60,000 nucleotides of DNA from Owenia fusiformis (GCA_903813345.2 CAIIXF020000006.1:34884436-34944435), one strand, 5' to 3'; shown: positions 11,389-23,551, numbered from the stretch's first letter. Numbers and translations are program-made. The notes: a model not told the origin generated them from the sequence alone.

Positions 11389-11469
11389 GGTATTGCAAGT
11401 ATGCAGTGATTTGTAATTGTTTTTATGTGTCCTCAAAACAATTATACTTTCCTGTTAAGTATGTATGAT

Positions 11470-12250
11470 ATGTATGATAAATATTGCAGTATATTTATTA
11501 GTAAATGTCATTTCACCCTCAAAAGAAATATTAGATAGAATTGTTCTTCTTTGTAATCGTGCTTTGTGACCCCCTACACAACAATCGTATCAATTAATTT
11601 TATGTTATTCGTTATGCTTTACACGTTTAGTTACATAAAGCAGGCCATTAAAATACAATTATAGTTTCCTTCCTGTCAAGAACACAAGCCTACCTTTGTC
11701 TTATTTATGTATTATAAACATTGCAGTATATTTATGAGTATATGTCTTTTCAACCTAAACAGAAATATAAATAGAATTGCTCTGCTTGGTAATCGTGCTT
11801 TTTGATCCGCTGCACATAAGTTATATCAATTACTCTCTGGTTACATAAGCAGTTCGTGTTATTGAAACACGGATATTCAATTATTTTTATTTCAACATTT
11901 TAACAGGCCTATATCATTTTAAACTGCGTAATTGAAAATTTACTTGACATAACACTTTACTGCATGACTTAAAGAAATAACCACTTTGCGTTGTTGGTTG
12001 GTATAACACTTGTAGCTATTGGCAAAGTAATTGTTGATTCTCTCTTCTCATGCAAGTGCATTAATTTGTATTATTTCAACATTCATATACTTTGTGGGCC
12101 TATATCATTTCAAACTACATTTTTACTACAAACATCCGAGGTGACCGAACATTGGCTGAACTGAACATTTACTTGACCTAACATTTTACCGCATGACTTT
12201 AAGAAACAACCAGTTTGCGTTGTTGGTTGGTATAACACTTGTAGCTATTG
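11470..12250. repeat. Diverged tandem repeat, period about 230 bp
   Basis: Block 11470-11570 recurs at 11702-11805 ('attgcagtatattta', 'taatcgtgcttt'); block 11890-12015 recurs at 12075-12246 and ends with 'gcgttgttggttggtataac' plus 'acttgtagctattg' in both. Both spacings are near 230 bp, so the stretch looks like an old tandem array. No coding signal. Confidence 0.6.
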
Positions 12251-12313
12251 ATTAATAAATCTTGTTCTTATAAGACATTCAAAACAATAAGAGAGTGGTG
12301 AATAAAACAGTGA

Positions 12314-12398
12314 ATAATATACAATTATTGACCTCTCCAGAGGTTTACTGTCAAAATTATATCCCGAGACTGTAAACCGAGACCGTAGACCGAGACCT
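12314..12398. repeat. Half-copy of the 'gacctctccagaggtttactg' hairpin repeat
   Basis: Nearly identical to the left arm of the hairpin at 30733-30859 ('acctctccagaggtttact', 'caaaattatatcccgagact'). Here only one arm is present. Confidence 0.75.
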
Positions 12399-12584
12399 AA
12401 GACATCAGGGGTCCGGAGGGTGCGTGGTCTTAACCGGACCATATTTTCTGTATTTATAAACAATATAACCCAGGACTATATAGACTGACGGACTATAAAT
12501 ACGTTGACAGTTCTAGTAAACGGACTAAACTATCTAAGTAAATATAGTCCATCGGCCTTGTCTTGTATTCTAGATGATATAGTC

Positions 12585-12756
12585 CCGGTGTAAAAGGGAA
12601 GGAGGTCCTATCAAATTATGGTACTACTTTCCATTGATTTATATGGTGGCCTAAATACAACTCTTTCCCTCATTATCCTGTACACAATCAGGGCCAGTAA
12701 GGGGCTTTAAGAAAGGGGACCATAATCCTCAGGGGACCATAATTTATTTACACCGG
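12585..12756. mobile_element. MITE with CCGGTGTAAAAG termini, copy 1
   Basis: About 172 bp, starting CCGGTGTAAAAGGG and ending TTACACCGG. Interior blocks 'tattatggtcc', 'ccattgatttatatgg' and 'cagggccagtaag' are shared with copies at 12777, 40225, 55039 and 55207. It lies in opposite orientation to the neighbouring copy at 12777-12938. Confidence 0.85.
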
Positions 12757-12776
12757 ACAATATTTTCCAGGACTTT

Positions 12777-12938
12777 CCGGTGTGAAAGAAATTATGGTCC
12801 CCCAGGGATTATGATCCCCCTTCTTTAGGGCCCTTACTGGCCCTGATTGTGTATACGATAATAAGGGAAGAGGTCACCGTATAAATCAATGGCGAGTAGG
12901 ACCATAAATTGATAGGACCTAATACCCTTTTACACCGG
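12777..12938. mobile_element. MITE with CCGGTGTAAAAG termini, copy 2
   Basis: About 162 bp, from CCGGTGTGAAAG to CTTTTACACCGG. Inverted relative to copy 1, separated by 20 bp, so that the pair can fold into a large hairpin. Confidence 0.85.
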
Positions 12939-14118
12939 GTTAATACCTTGCACTTTCAATGATTCCACAAGGTGTATTCCCTGGCCCCTCGCACCATATA
13001 CACAGGAAAGACTTTTCATGTTTACAACAGAGTGCGGACGCTGTATAGAGTGTCACACACAGGGGCTCGTTTCCATGGATATACGATGCCGAACTGTTTT
13101 ACATAACTACCGAGACTAAGCATCAAAATAAACTAATCAAGAGTAAGTGGTAAAATATGGACTATACGTATTTATTATCATTTTTATTAACCATCCATAC
13201 AATTCAAAAGAAAACAAAAATAATTTTTGTACGGTATTCTAATATAATCCACCAGGCTGTCAGTGCCGTAACACATCATTGTTTTTTATTTGATTCTACT
13301 TAAAGTTAGCCATTCACACCGGTAAACACGTACGAGTGCATGTTAAAACTGACACGTGTTTAACTACTTGAAGGCAGAATCAGATCTATGGGGGTGACAA
13401 AATTACAGGCAACATGTACAGTTGACCTGCCATTCTATTCCTTACAATCTCAAATACAATATCTCCCAAAAGATTCACGATATGTTATAAATTGGTGAAG
13501 TTATAATGGATTCAAAGTGCAAAAATGGGTGAAAATGTTTTAATTCTCCAAAATAATAAGAATGGTAACCATTCTTATAGAAAAATAATACATTATCGTG
13601 AAAATCTTTAGTTTTCCTGAAATAAAGTGTGTACTTAGGAGATTTTTAGAAAATATACATAAAAAGGTTAGGTTGCTCGCTAGATGTGATACTATCTTGA
13701 ACAGAGACCACAGCTTCTTCTACAAAAGTTTAGCATGTATCCTGGGTTGTTCGTGCACTCCCCCATTTCGGCCCAAGACGCACAATACGCATTTTCGTCC
13801 AAACAGTTACCTAAATATTAGATATTAGTAAAAATAGATGGCACTATCCACAATATTCAGTTGGTTGATTTCGTTCCATTAAAAGTGAGTGTCATTCGTT
13901 ACTATCTCGAGGCCCCAAGGAAATAATGGAACCGATCGGAATAAAATACCATATACAATCTAGATGTTAGACTGTTTATATGTGAATGAATGTCTAGAAA
14001 AATAAGTGATATCTCAAGAGCCAAAGAAAAACTAATTATAACTTTTTGCAATTTCTAATTTGCACTCAGAGTTTAAATGTGTAACTGGATCTAAGTATAC
14101 AAATACAATTTGTTTAAT
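12939..14118. other. Intergenic, nothing recognised
   Basis: Region between the MITE pair and the 3' end of the metallopeptidase gene. No exon, RNA gene or clear repeat was seen. It would contain the 3' UTR of the minus-strand gene; no clear AATAAA was located close to its stop codon. Confidence 0.45.
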
Positions 14119-14276
14119 TTACGGACCGGGATGAAAATTGTTAGCTTTACCATGATTTCTCGAGCTGCTTTTACATGTGTTACAACTTTTCTTGCAATTG
14201 TTTTTCACATAGTTGCTACTAGTACAGTAATTCTGCTGGCTCCATTCCTTACATTCCCGATCCATGTCTTCACACC
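14119..14276 (-). CDS. Metallopeptidase gene exon 6 (ShKT domain)
   Basis: 158 nt, phase 1 in, acceptor TTTTAACAG, stop TAA at 14121-14119. Carries the six Cys of an ShKT domain with the usual spacing (C-6-C, W, C-x4-YV-x3-C-x3-C-x2-C) and a short basic tail. Confidence 0.9.
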
Positions 14277-17200
14277 CTGTTAAAATAAAACAACGAACGT
14301 CTTGGTCGTTCATTCGAGGAATTGAAACTGGAAACAATGAATGATCTGGTAGTACTTTATTAAAATTGACTTTAGTTGCTTGTAGCCTTGTAGGGGACCC
14401 TAGACATGTGAAATGGTTTGTGACAGGTTGTGAATCAGTCAGCACATTTTATCAGAGTTTAGTCAGAGTTGAAACTATTCAATAGGTCAATATGAGTTGG
14501 AGCAAAAATTTCACCATATAATTTTAGAAGAATGGTTAACTAGATCCATAAACTTTATATCATAAAAAGCCTTTTAATGGATTTATGGGCCATTTGACTC
14601 GAAGGATCATTTGTGAACTTGGGTTTGAGCCTATCGCCACAATTTGATTGATTTTGCGGCTATTGTTCGTAATGGAAATAAAGAGAGGATCTTTATATTA
14701 TATAATCCATTGTATTAAGCTCTCTGTGTAGTTCTTAGAAATATGTATTAACTTTATATTTCAAATATCATTGAGATATATCCTCAAATCCATCAAATTG
14801 CTTTAATTTACATTGGCGGATCCAGAAGCAAGAGAACAAGAGGGGTGCCCAAATTTTGAGTCAGGAAAATAAATTCCGCGCTTGCGCTGAAAATATTTCT
14901 GGGGCCCTAGATACAAGGACTGGGCCCATATTTTGAACATTTAATTTTTCGAAGATTTGGCCAAATGATGCTCCTTCGTTAAACTTTTTGTTTTACACTG
15001 ACTTTCAAAAAGCTTTCGCAAAGAAGCCAGTTCCATGAAGATGACACTCCAAACATTCTTATAATGTATGTTTAGTACTGAGAACGTAAGCGGGCTTGTG
15101 GCGCAATGGACAACGCGTCTGCCTACGGAGCAGAAGATTCCAGGTTCGAGTCCTGGCAAGCTCGTTATTTTGGTACGCTCCATGTTAGAAAGCAACACAA
15201 TAGGTTGAAATGTATTTTATTTTAAGGAATTTACAGTTATTACAAAGAAGAGTACATTCTTTTAAGATTGCTTTGGGAGAATTGACATATGACAATCTAT
15301 CCAAAATCAGTGATGTGCAAAACACGACTGACTGTCACATGCAGCGCACTAAAGCTGATCTATTCACTCATCCAATAGTTGAATATTCACAAAAGAACTG
15401 ATCGCTAATTATAAACTAATTCATCCTCCTAAGCAGGTGAACAGAATCCGTACCTCCTTCTCCCCCCCCCCCCTGCTATGACCAATTTGGAAGAGTCCGA
15501 TTAAACTGAGTCACGTGATGTAATTATGCACCGATGACGTATACATGATTGCTGTTGCAGTGTTGCGACAGCGAATCAAATTGCGAGTTCTAATCGGGGA
15601 AATGCTAACTGCTTATAGCAGGGTGTAAAAAGAAAGAAGATATTCTTGATTTTGAAGCCCTGTGATCGGAGGATGAACTTATTACACCCACTCACTTCTC
15701 AATAAACTTACCTCATAGTCAATACAAAAGAAATCATAATTGGATCATGGGCTATTTACCTTTCATAAGAGTCAATGCTGGGTTTAAGTTAGATAAATCA
15801 TTCGTACTGGATCTTGTGAGAACTTATAGCCTCGGGCCAAGGCCTTCTGCTTTTATTCCTCCTGAGACCCAGTACTCATAGTTTATCCATAAAGGAAACA
15901 ACTCGACTGCAAAGAATCTCCAATCATTTCCTTACCATTCAATTCAAACCGAATCGAAAGAAAATTTCATATTAATGCGTTAATTCGAATGTGAATGGAC
16001 TGTCTAAAATAAAAAATCAGCATTCAAATCAAAAATATATTCGCAAGCAAATATCTCCCTAAAATATAAAAAATAGTCACATTGAAACTACCTGACGAGG
16101 AAGGCGTATGGGTTGTTGGAGCCGTAGCTCTGACGAAAGATGTCGCAGGAGTTCCTTTATTGCCTCGTCTTCCCGTTTTCCTTCCGCCATTTTCTACTGC
16201 ATTCACTCCTTCAAGTCCACCCCCATTATCCACTCCTCCTTTGCAATTCATTTTGAGCTCTTGACTTGCTTCTGCACCTGATATACATTGACAATACATT
16301 GAATGGGGTCGTTTGAATTTTATTGTTCAATGCCGTATGTTTGTGATACACTTATAAAATGAGTTCATCAGTGGCTGTTGGAGTGTTAAGTGCAATTTTG
16401 TCTGAATCAGACCTCATATTCAAAGCTAACATACTATATGTTACGTGGAATCTGCCAGATGCTGAATTTATATCGCACTAGAGGTCAGGTTTTACGTTTG
16501 CCAGACTAACCAATGGTTATGCCAGCTAAAAAGGTGAAAATGACATATGCGAGGAACATCAAATATGGGCGATCTGTAAATTATTGACCTACTTCTACTC
16601 TTAGTACACCGTTTGATATATTCGTTATCGCAGGGAAATATTTCCCGTATGATGTCATAGAGTCCTGGGTCGTAACTTTTCAGTGCATTTCTGTTACTGA
16701 TTGGTCCTGCGGTTCCATCCGGCTGGGCGGAATGACGGTTTACATTGTGATAACTTTGTACACCCTCCGCCTTAAAACGCAAGCATTGCAGTGTTACATG
16801 TAGATGTTAATATGTATTTGAAACAGACACTTTAGTAACTTAGGTAATGTTCTGTTCCCTTCTAAACTGGTTTTCCGCGGGTGATCATTACAACTAGTAC
16901 TACTAAATCTGGCGAGTAAGTACTACGAAACTGACAATTATTACAGAGAGTACCATAATTCTACAGTTCACGTACAAGTTCTCTTAAAAACGTTAACCTC
17001 TCTTGCCCTACCCAATATTCCTGGACTGTACTCATAGAGTACGTCTTTGCCCATCTTCCGGCAGACTTTGCAGATTTATATAAACTTGTTAGGCGGTTGT
17101 GAAATCCAGGTATGGCCACACTTGCGCCTATTAGATGTAAAGCATGGACGTACTCGTGAAGGTTAATATCTTGAGACGGGTAACGGTCGTTAGCCAAGCA

Positions 17201-19075
17201 CAACGCATTTTCTTCCCCCGCTGTAGAGATGGGGATACCTCGAGTGCCGCCAAGACCCCTGGCGCGTAGGTTCCACGAGTCGGCCAAGAAACTGTGTTCA
17301 GGAATGCTGGTGGTGTCTTCATTTATTCCAATCAGGGCCACCCGACCACCACTCTTATAGAAAGCGTTTCGCACATCATATCTGTCTGCCAGGATAAATC
17401 TCAACACATAACAGGCTCTCTGAAGAGCACTGTCACTAACCCTGTTTGAACCTGAAAACATTACCTCACTGCATAAAGTTAGGGATGGAACGGTTGCCCG
17501 AATCTATCTCTTTCCGCAGTACTCTGCCGCCTCGGTGGGGAACTCGAACAATAGCCTAGGTAACACGGAACGGAACACATCAAATTCTGTTCAATTTCTG
17601 AGATAATTCTGTTCCGTTCCGAAAATGTTCAGCATTGAAGGCCTGTTTGCCATTTCGTAATTGTTGAAAATACAATTAACCCCATTAGAAAGTCAAAAAC
17701 ACCCCTCCCTCTTGATAAACCCCGACTTTGGCTCTAATACAGACAGTACTTTACATAATACAGTACTTACTGACCACGGGAATATCATATGCTTCCGTAT
17801 ATTTTTGGTAAAAGGAAGTCAGTCCATCGGGAAACATGTGGGCCCCGTCACGTAAGATAATTGGGACACCCCGAATATTGTTACAGCTGTGAGTATTTGT
17901 TGCACTCCCAGGTCTATTACCACCGTAACCACCTCTTTCATCTGAGAGAAATAGACTCATGATTAAAACCAGGAATGAAGATCAATTAAGTTACGAAATT
18001 AGTCAGATGTATTTATTGTTTTACTAACAATATCTTGTTTAATTTTCACTTTACGCAAACTTATTCAACAACGTATGAGCAAAGATGTAAACAATGAACT
18101 ATTACGTCTTTTTATCATTTACTTAACTATAGGCTTGCTAGATATCGATATACTGTACCGTGCGATGCGAATTGTGTCAAAAATCTGGCTTCATAGGAAA
18201 TGTCGCGTGTGCCATTTATGGAGGATACACCTAGTATAACTACAATGTATATATTAAGATTTTGATTAAATGTAATAACTCATATGCGAGTAGGTAGTTA
18301 CCAGTTTCACCCCCATGTGGCTTATTCGGGTCAGATAGTATGGTGGGTATAGAAGTTCCGTTTAACTTAAATATTCATCAGTTTTAGTGGTTCAATTTTC
18401 ACATCACCCATATGTATTAATACTAAGTAGGTATCCAAATTGAAATGTTTACAAAAAAAGAAAATATTATCTATTCAATACAAGAAAAGATATTTCATTT
18501 TTGAGATTTTATAACTACGGGAAATCTCCCAGAACTAGAAGTCACATTTTCAAAAAATTAAATTTTCAAAGTTGATGAGCAATTTTCGAAACCATGTTTC
18601 GAGATGTAATTTTACATGTAGATTTCAAATATGACATCACTTTGTAACTGTTGAATATCTAATGTAGACGTAAATCAAGATTATTTCTACTCGCATCTAG
18701 TCTATTGAAAAATGGTCATTAAAATATGAATTTGAAAGTTGATCAAGCTATGTACGCTCCATATTATGGATTTGGTCTTTACAAGATAAATTAGAGTTCG
18801 AACTTCTTTGAAAAATGAAAGTCTAATGGATTATTATTTCAAATAAAGTATACTTCAGAAAACATGTATAACTAAATTGGATCACCTTAACCTTTTAAAG
18901 GAAATTTTATAGAAATACATTTTAATTTTTTCAAATGAAAATTATAAATAAGATTTGACCTTTTAAAAGAGATTCCTGGACCGGAAAGTTCTACGAATGA
19001 ATTTTTTTTCAAATAAAAATTATAAATAGAATTAAACTTACCAAATGAGAATACAAAGAAATATAAGATGATCAT
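14119..19075 (-). CDS. Secreted HExxH metallopeptidase-like protein with C-terminal ShKT domain (six exons, complete)
   Basis: Six minus-strand exons (19042-19075, 17771-17941, 17012-17451, 16599-16770, 16092-16277, 14119-14276) join without phase conflict into 1161 nt = 386 codons plus stop. Order in the protein: short hydrophobic signal peptide (MIILYFFVFSF), a Gly-rich linker, a conserved region with RACYVLRFILADRYDVRNAF, IPEHS and ARGLGGT, then HEYVHALH at residues about 167-174 (zinc-binding HExxH), then QEYWAEG at about 212-218, whose Glu is the likely third zinc ligand of a gluzincin. A Gly/Arg/Thr-Pro-rich linker follows, then a six-Cys ShKT domain from about residue 336 (CEDMDREC, CKEWSQQNYC, NYVKNNCKKSCNTC). 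I recognise the architecture as that of uncharacterised invertebrate secreted proteins; peptidase activity is inferred from the motif only. Most introns are phase 1. The ShKT fold is also found in channel-blocking peptides, but as a fused domain it usually guides enzymes or matrix proteins; toxicity should not be assumed. Confidence 0.87.
15092..15164 (+). tRNA. tRNA-Arg (anticodon ACG)
   Basis: 73-nt cloverleaf. Acceptor stem GGGCTTG pairs with CAAGCTC (one G-U), followed by discriminator G. Anticodon stem TCTGC/GCAGA with loop CTACGGA, anticodon ACG at 15125-15127. T arm CCAGG-TTCGAGT-CCTGG contains the B box GGTTCGAGTCC. The A box is TGGCGCAATGG. A TTTT Pol III stop lies at 15168-15171. 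The sequence is very close to eukaryotic tRNA-Arg(ACG) genes in general. It sits in intron 5 of the metallopeptidase gene, on the opposite strand. No CCA is encoded and there is no SINE-like tail. Confidence 0.95.
16092..16277 (-). CDS. Metallopeptidase gene exon 5 (linker)
   Basis: 186 nt, phase 1-1, acceptor TATCAG, donor GTAGTT. Encodes a low-complexity Gly/Asn/Arg and Thr/Pro/Ser-rich linker between the catalytic region and the ShKT domain. Confidence 0.8.
16599..16770 (-). CDS. Metallopeptidase gene exon 4
   Basis: 172 nt, phase 0 in, phase 1 out, donor GTAGAA. Begins AEGVQSYHNVN, completing the conserved EYWAEG stretch across the intron, and contains YDIIREIFPCDNEYIKRC. Confidence 0.87.
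17012..17451 (-). CDS. Metallopeptidase gene exon 3 (HExxH)
   Basis: 440 nt, phase 1 in, phase 0 out; acceptor TTTTCAG, donor GTAGGG. Holds the HEYVHALH zinc motif and ends in STVQEYW, with the putative third ligand Glu two residues before the splice site. Confidence 0.9.
17771..17941 (-). CDS. Metallopeptidase gene exon 2
   Basis: 171 nt, phase 1-1, acceptor TCTCTCAG, donor GTAAGT. Encodes a Gly/Asn-rich start and a region containing NIRGVPIILRDGAHMFPDG and the end DIPVV. Confidence 0.85.
19042..19075 (-). CDS. Metallopeptidase gene exon 1 (signal peptide)
   Basis: ATG at 19075-19073, 34 nt, donor GTAAGT, phase 1. Encodes eleven mostly hydrophobic residues; chosen as the start because its phase and position fit exon 2 exactly. 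The signal is short, so an upstream in-frame extension cannot be fully excluded. Confidence 0.7.
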
Positions 19076-20529
19076 GTTTCATTCACAAGCTTTAACCAAT
19101 TTCCAATACACTATTATGTCAGAAATCCCCTTATATATATAGGATGTATTAATGCCTTTGCCAATTAGACATATTCACATCAATTACTTAATTCAATTAA
19201 GAAGGAGCCCTTCAGTCAATAGAATAATTTATGTGGCATTGAACGCCTTATGATGTATTCGTCTCATTTCACACATAGCTTCATGCATAGCCAATCCTGA
19301 AGCAATATGAACCATATGTCGTTTAAGGATTTAAGCCCTGGACCATGGGGGGGGGGATATTTTCCAAAGATGACCTGTAGTATTCGGCACGTTCGATGAC
19401 CAATTTCATAAACAGACCTCATTTGTCATTGAAATAGATCTCACAATGTTCGCTGTTGTTTTATGAGTATTCTCTACAAGTTCGGATCGAGTAACTTCAA
19501 TAGTATTACCGTATACGTAGTTTTGAAATGATGATGTTGAAATGATGTTAATTGAAACAAACGCCATTTCCATGATTTCAAATGTTACTTTACGCATGCG
19601 CAGCACTGAGAGCGCACGTGCTCATGATTGTTCACGTGATCACATCCTGCAATTTGATTGGAGATGATGCGGGAGATGATGTAATGGGGAATCCCCGAAT
19701 ACGAGAATATGAAAGAATTGTGGAAGCTACTCACCCGGAATTTCACTCCAATATACTTCTTAATACGTATGTGCCACCCCCAAGATCCCCTTTTTAAGCA
19801 TTTTTTCCATGTCAATTTCCTCTCAAGATAGAATGTTTCCATGTTTAATTCCCCTGAGACTTATAATTAAAAATCAACTTTTCTAGTGATATATTCCAGG
19901 CTTCAGCAACTGATTTGACGAATTTAATCCAAATTAAAGAAAAACTGAATTTCGACCTAAAAATGGTACTTTCTTAGACAATTTTCCATGTTTTTTTCCT
20001 CTAAGATTGGCCAATTTCCATGTTTTATGCTCAAAGCCAAAATTGGCCGTGCTGCACATACCTACCCAAATTATTTGGAGTGAACTCCCAGGGGCTACTC
20101 ACTTCTTCTGCCCTGGACTCAGTGCCTTGTGGACTGATGATCATTCATCAAACATGTTGTTTCAAACTTTGCACGAGATATGTAGCATCAAGTGCAATGT
20201 TTACAAGACAACACTTGCTGATTGGAATTATCAGCCACTGCATTAAGTCTTTGGCTTAAATTATTGTCACACATTGCAACATATTTTATACAACATCACT
20301 TAAAAGATGCGAATATATTTTTAATGAAACTTTCTGCAAGGGTCAAGTTGTCACCTTGACAACAATTCAACACTTACCATCTGACCTGCGTAAACAAGTG
20401 GCTTTTATATATGTTTACTCAAGTATGACATTTGATCAGCTTTTTCGGTTTTATTGGTTTCACAAGTATCCTAAAATGACTTTGGGTTCATTAGAGTTCA
20501 TCTCTTCTGCAACCTTACGGTTATACTCC
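19076..20529. other. Upstream region of metallopeptidase gene; nothing coding recognised
   Basis: The promoter of the minus-strand gene should lie just above 19075, but no TATA box is obvious. Open frames at 19582-19842 and 20007-20259 lack domains and splice-site support. A short tandem duplication with AAAATTATAAATA blocks lies just downstream in the first intron at 18930-19035. Confidence 0.4.
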
Positions 20530-21852
20530 TTGTATACGTTTATGATGGTGGCATGAGTTTGTGCGGCTTCTATACGTTTATCATGGTGGCATGAGTTTGT
20601 GCGGCCTGTATACGTTTACCATGGTGGCATGAATTTGTGCGGCTTGTATTCGTTTTTCATGTTGGCATGAATTTGTGCGGCTTGTATACGTTTATCATGG
20701 TGGCATGAATTTGTGCGGCTTGTATACGTTTATCATGGTGGCATGAGTTTGTGCAGCTTGTATACGTTTATCACGGTGGCATGAGTTTGTTCAGATTGTA
20801 TACGTTTATCATGGTGGCATGAATTTGTGCAGCTTGTATACGTTTATCACGGTGGCATGAGTTTGTTCAGATTGTATACGTTTATCATGGTGGCATGAGT
20901 TTGTGCAGCTTGTATACGTTTATCACGGTGGCATGAGTTTGTTCAGATTGTATACGTTTTTCATGTTGGCATGAGTTTGTGCGGCTTGTATACGTTTATC
21001 ATGGTGGCATGAATTTGTGCGGCTTGTATACGTTTATCATGGTGGCATGAGTTTGTGCGGCTCGTATACGTTTATCATGGTGGCATGAATTTGTGCAACT
21101 TGTATACGTTTATCATGGTGGCATGAGTTTGTGCGGCTTGTATCATGTTGGCATGAGTTTGTGCGACTTGTATACGTTTATCATGGTGGCATGAATTTGT
21201 GCGGCTTGTATACGTTTCTCACGGTGGCATGAGTTTGTGCAGCTTGTATACGTTTATCACGGTGGCATGAGTTTGTTCAGATTGTATACGTTTATCATGG
21301 TGGCATGAATTTGTGCAGCTTGTATACGTTTATCATGGTGGCATGAATTTGTGCGGCTCGTATACGTTTATCATGGTGTCATGAGTTTGTGCGGCTTGTA
21401 TACGTTTATCATGGTGGCATGAGTTTGTGCGGCTCGTATAAGTTTATCATGGTGGCATGAGTTTGTGCAGCTTGTATACGTTTATCATGGTGGCATGAGT
21501 TTGTGCAGATTGTATACGTTTATCATGGTGGCATGAGTTTGTGCGGCTCGTATACGTTTATCATGGTGGCATGAGTTTGTGCGGCTCGTATACGTTTATC
21601 ATGGTGGCATGAATTTGTGCGGCTCGTATACGTTTATCATGTTGGCATGAGTTTGTGCGGCTTGTATACGTTTATCATGGTGGCATGAGTTTGTGCGGCT
21701 TGTATACATTTTTCATGTTAGCATGAGTTTGTGCGGCTTGTATACGTTTATCATGGTGGCATGAATTTGTGCGGCTTGTATACGTTTATCATGGTGGCAT
21801 GAGTTTGTGCGGCTTGTATGCGTTTATCATTGTGGCATGAGTTTGTGCGGCT
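20530..21852. repeat. Minisatellite, 38-bp unit, about 34 copies
   Basis: Unit: TTGTATACGTTTATCATGG plus TGGCATGAGTTTGTGCGGC. Copies vary at fixed positions (GAGTTT/GAATTT, GCGGC/GCAGC/TCAGA, ATCATGG/ATCACGG/TTCATGT), and blocks of two or three variant units recur in the same order, a sign of higher-order duplication. One unit at about 21140 has lost the TATACGTTT part. No coding value. Confidence 0.95.
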
Positions 21853-22289
21853 TTACTATAGCAACTATCTTAAGACTTGCCGCTTGAGTATGCGCAAAAT
21901 TTATGCTGTATGAAAGAACATTCAAGAGGATTAGAGATTTTTGGACAACCCTCATATTCACATCATTTTTCAAAATTGAAAATCTTATCTTTATTTTAAA
22001 TGTCTCAAATATGTTATGAATGTTAAGCTGTTGAAACAGAGAAGTCCATTAACATGATGAATCATCATGTTGGGAAAAACACATATGTGAATCTATTACA
22101 CAAAAACAGGATATAATTATTTGTAATTAATTAATTAATTAGATGTTATCACGTTTTTTCATCTTAGTTCAATTTTCTGACATAGACATTAAATGAGTTT
22201 CAAAGCTTGTATTTCCCTTTTTATTTTGATAAGTTCAGCTTGTAATAGATTCTAACAAGGCATGAACATGCAAAATTACACCATTTGTT

Positions 22290-22806
22290 ACGGAAGCCAA
22301 CCGCCAAACACCAACCGCCAAAACATGCGAAACCGTTTCGGTAACAAAATGTCGGAACGTCGAAGGTACGATTTTTATTTTTGCTTATTTCCCTCGTTGT
22401 AGGCAGAATCCCCACGTCATTTTTTCCCACAAACGTATATCAGTATCACATGTTTCATAAAAGGTACATGTTTGCGAAAAAATAGCTCAGAAGGCAACAG
22501 AATCGTCGATTTAATTCCTCACTGAAGTTACATAAACAGTAAGGGTTAAAAGTGCAGATCTTAACTGCTTTTCGAAATACCGTTTCGGTAACTTAAGTGA
22601 GGGATTAAATCGACGATTCCGTTGTCTTCTGAACTATTTGTTCGCAAATGTGTACATTTTCTTAATCATATGATACTGATACACGTTTGTGATTAAAATG
22701 TCGTGGGAATTCTGCCTACAATAAGGAAAAACGAAAAATCGTGCCTTCGACGTTCCGACATTTTGTTACCGAAAAGGTTCCAGCGTAATCGAGTAGATCA
22801 CCAGTG
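22290..22806. mobile_element. Palindromic MITE, CACTGGTGATCCACTCG family, copy 2
   Basis: Right end ATCACCAGTG and the two arms with 'aatgtcggaacgtcgaaggt' and 'cgattccgttgtcttctga' blocks match copies 1 and 3. The left tip is rearranged ('ccaaccgccaaacaccaacc' instead of the family terminus), so no target duplication can be read. Confidence 0.8.
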
Positions 22807-22939
22807 AATTGATTACCGCACCTTCAAAACTATTGATGCAACATGTGCTTATGCTGGTTTAATAATGGACTCGGCTCTAATATAACAAGGCACATGGTGA
22901 ACAATATCGTATCTAAAACATAGCAGTGATGGCTTGATG

Positions 22940-23125
22940 ACCCAGAAAGCAAGATGGCCGCCACAAGGTTAATAAGTTCTAGAACTTACCATGTAACGTG
23001 TATAAATATTTCAAGTGAATCCGTGAAGTGGTTTTCCTGTAATCGCGATGACAAAATTTATCTAAGAACTTCCAAAATGGCCACCAGAAAGCAAGATGGC
23101 TACCGAAAAGTTGATCAGCTCTAAA
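22940..23125. repeat. Diverged tandem duplication ('gaaagcaagatggc')
   Basis: 'cagaaagcaagatggccgcc...agttctagaacttaccatg' at 22946-22995 recurs as 'cagaaagcaagatggctacc...agctctaaaacttcttaccatg' at 23085-23140. Period about 140 bp; function unknown. Confidence 0.6.
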
Positions 23126-23551
23126 ACTTCTTACCATGAAAAAAGGTACGATAAAAAGCTCAACATACAAACAAAATACAATTGATTGTATCTTTTTTAT
23201 TGTTGGAACATTATGAGAACATGTACATGCAGGGGATATAATGGCAATGATCTTGGGAACTAATTACGTAAAAGGTAGCTTTGCAAGATAGAAATTGCAT
23301 CCTAATTATGTTATGACTTAATATGAAGATGTACGTTAAGCAAATACTTCCACACGTCATAAAATAAATTGAAATTAAAGTTTGCTCATATGGTACCTGC
23401 TTATATATAGATATTAAATTTCACGTTCATGCAATAGTAAACAAATCTAATTGTTACAATGAACATACACTAGGTACTTAAGTACAATTTGTTTACATTA
23501 AGGTAGGACTAATGGCAAATTATGAGCTCATCTATTGTTGAACAAAGGCTG

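Noticed and set aside
15092-15171. tRNA-derived SINE head
   Set aside because: The tRNA structure is intact and ends in a Pol III terminator without a SINE body or tail.
19582-20259. Several short ORFs upstream of the 38-bp minisatellite
   Set aside because: Overlapping frames on both strands, no domain or exon boundaries.
20530-21852. CRISPR-like array
   Set aside because: Repeats are contiguous 38-bp units without unique spacers, in a eukaryotic context; it is a minisatellite.
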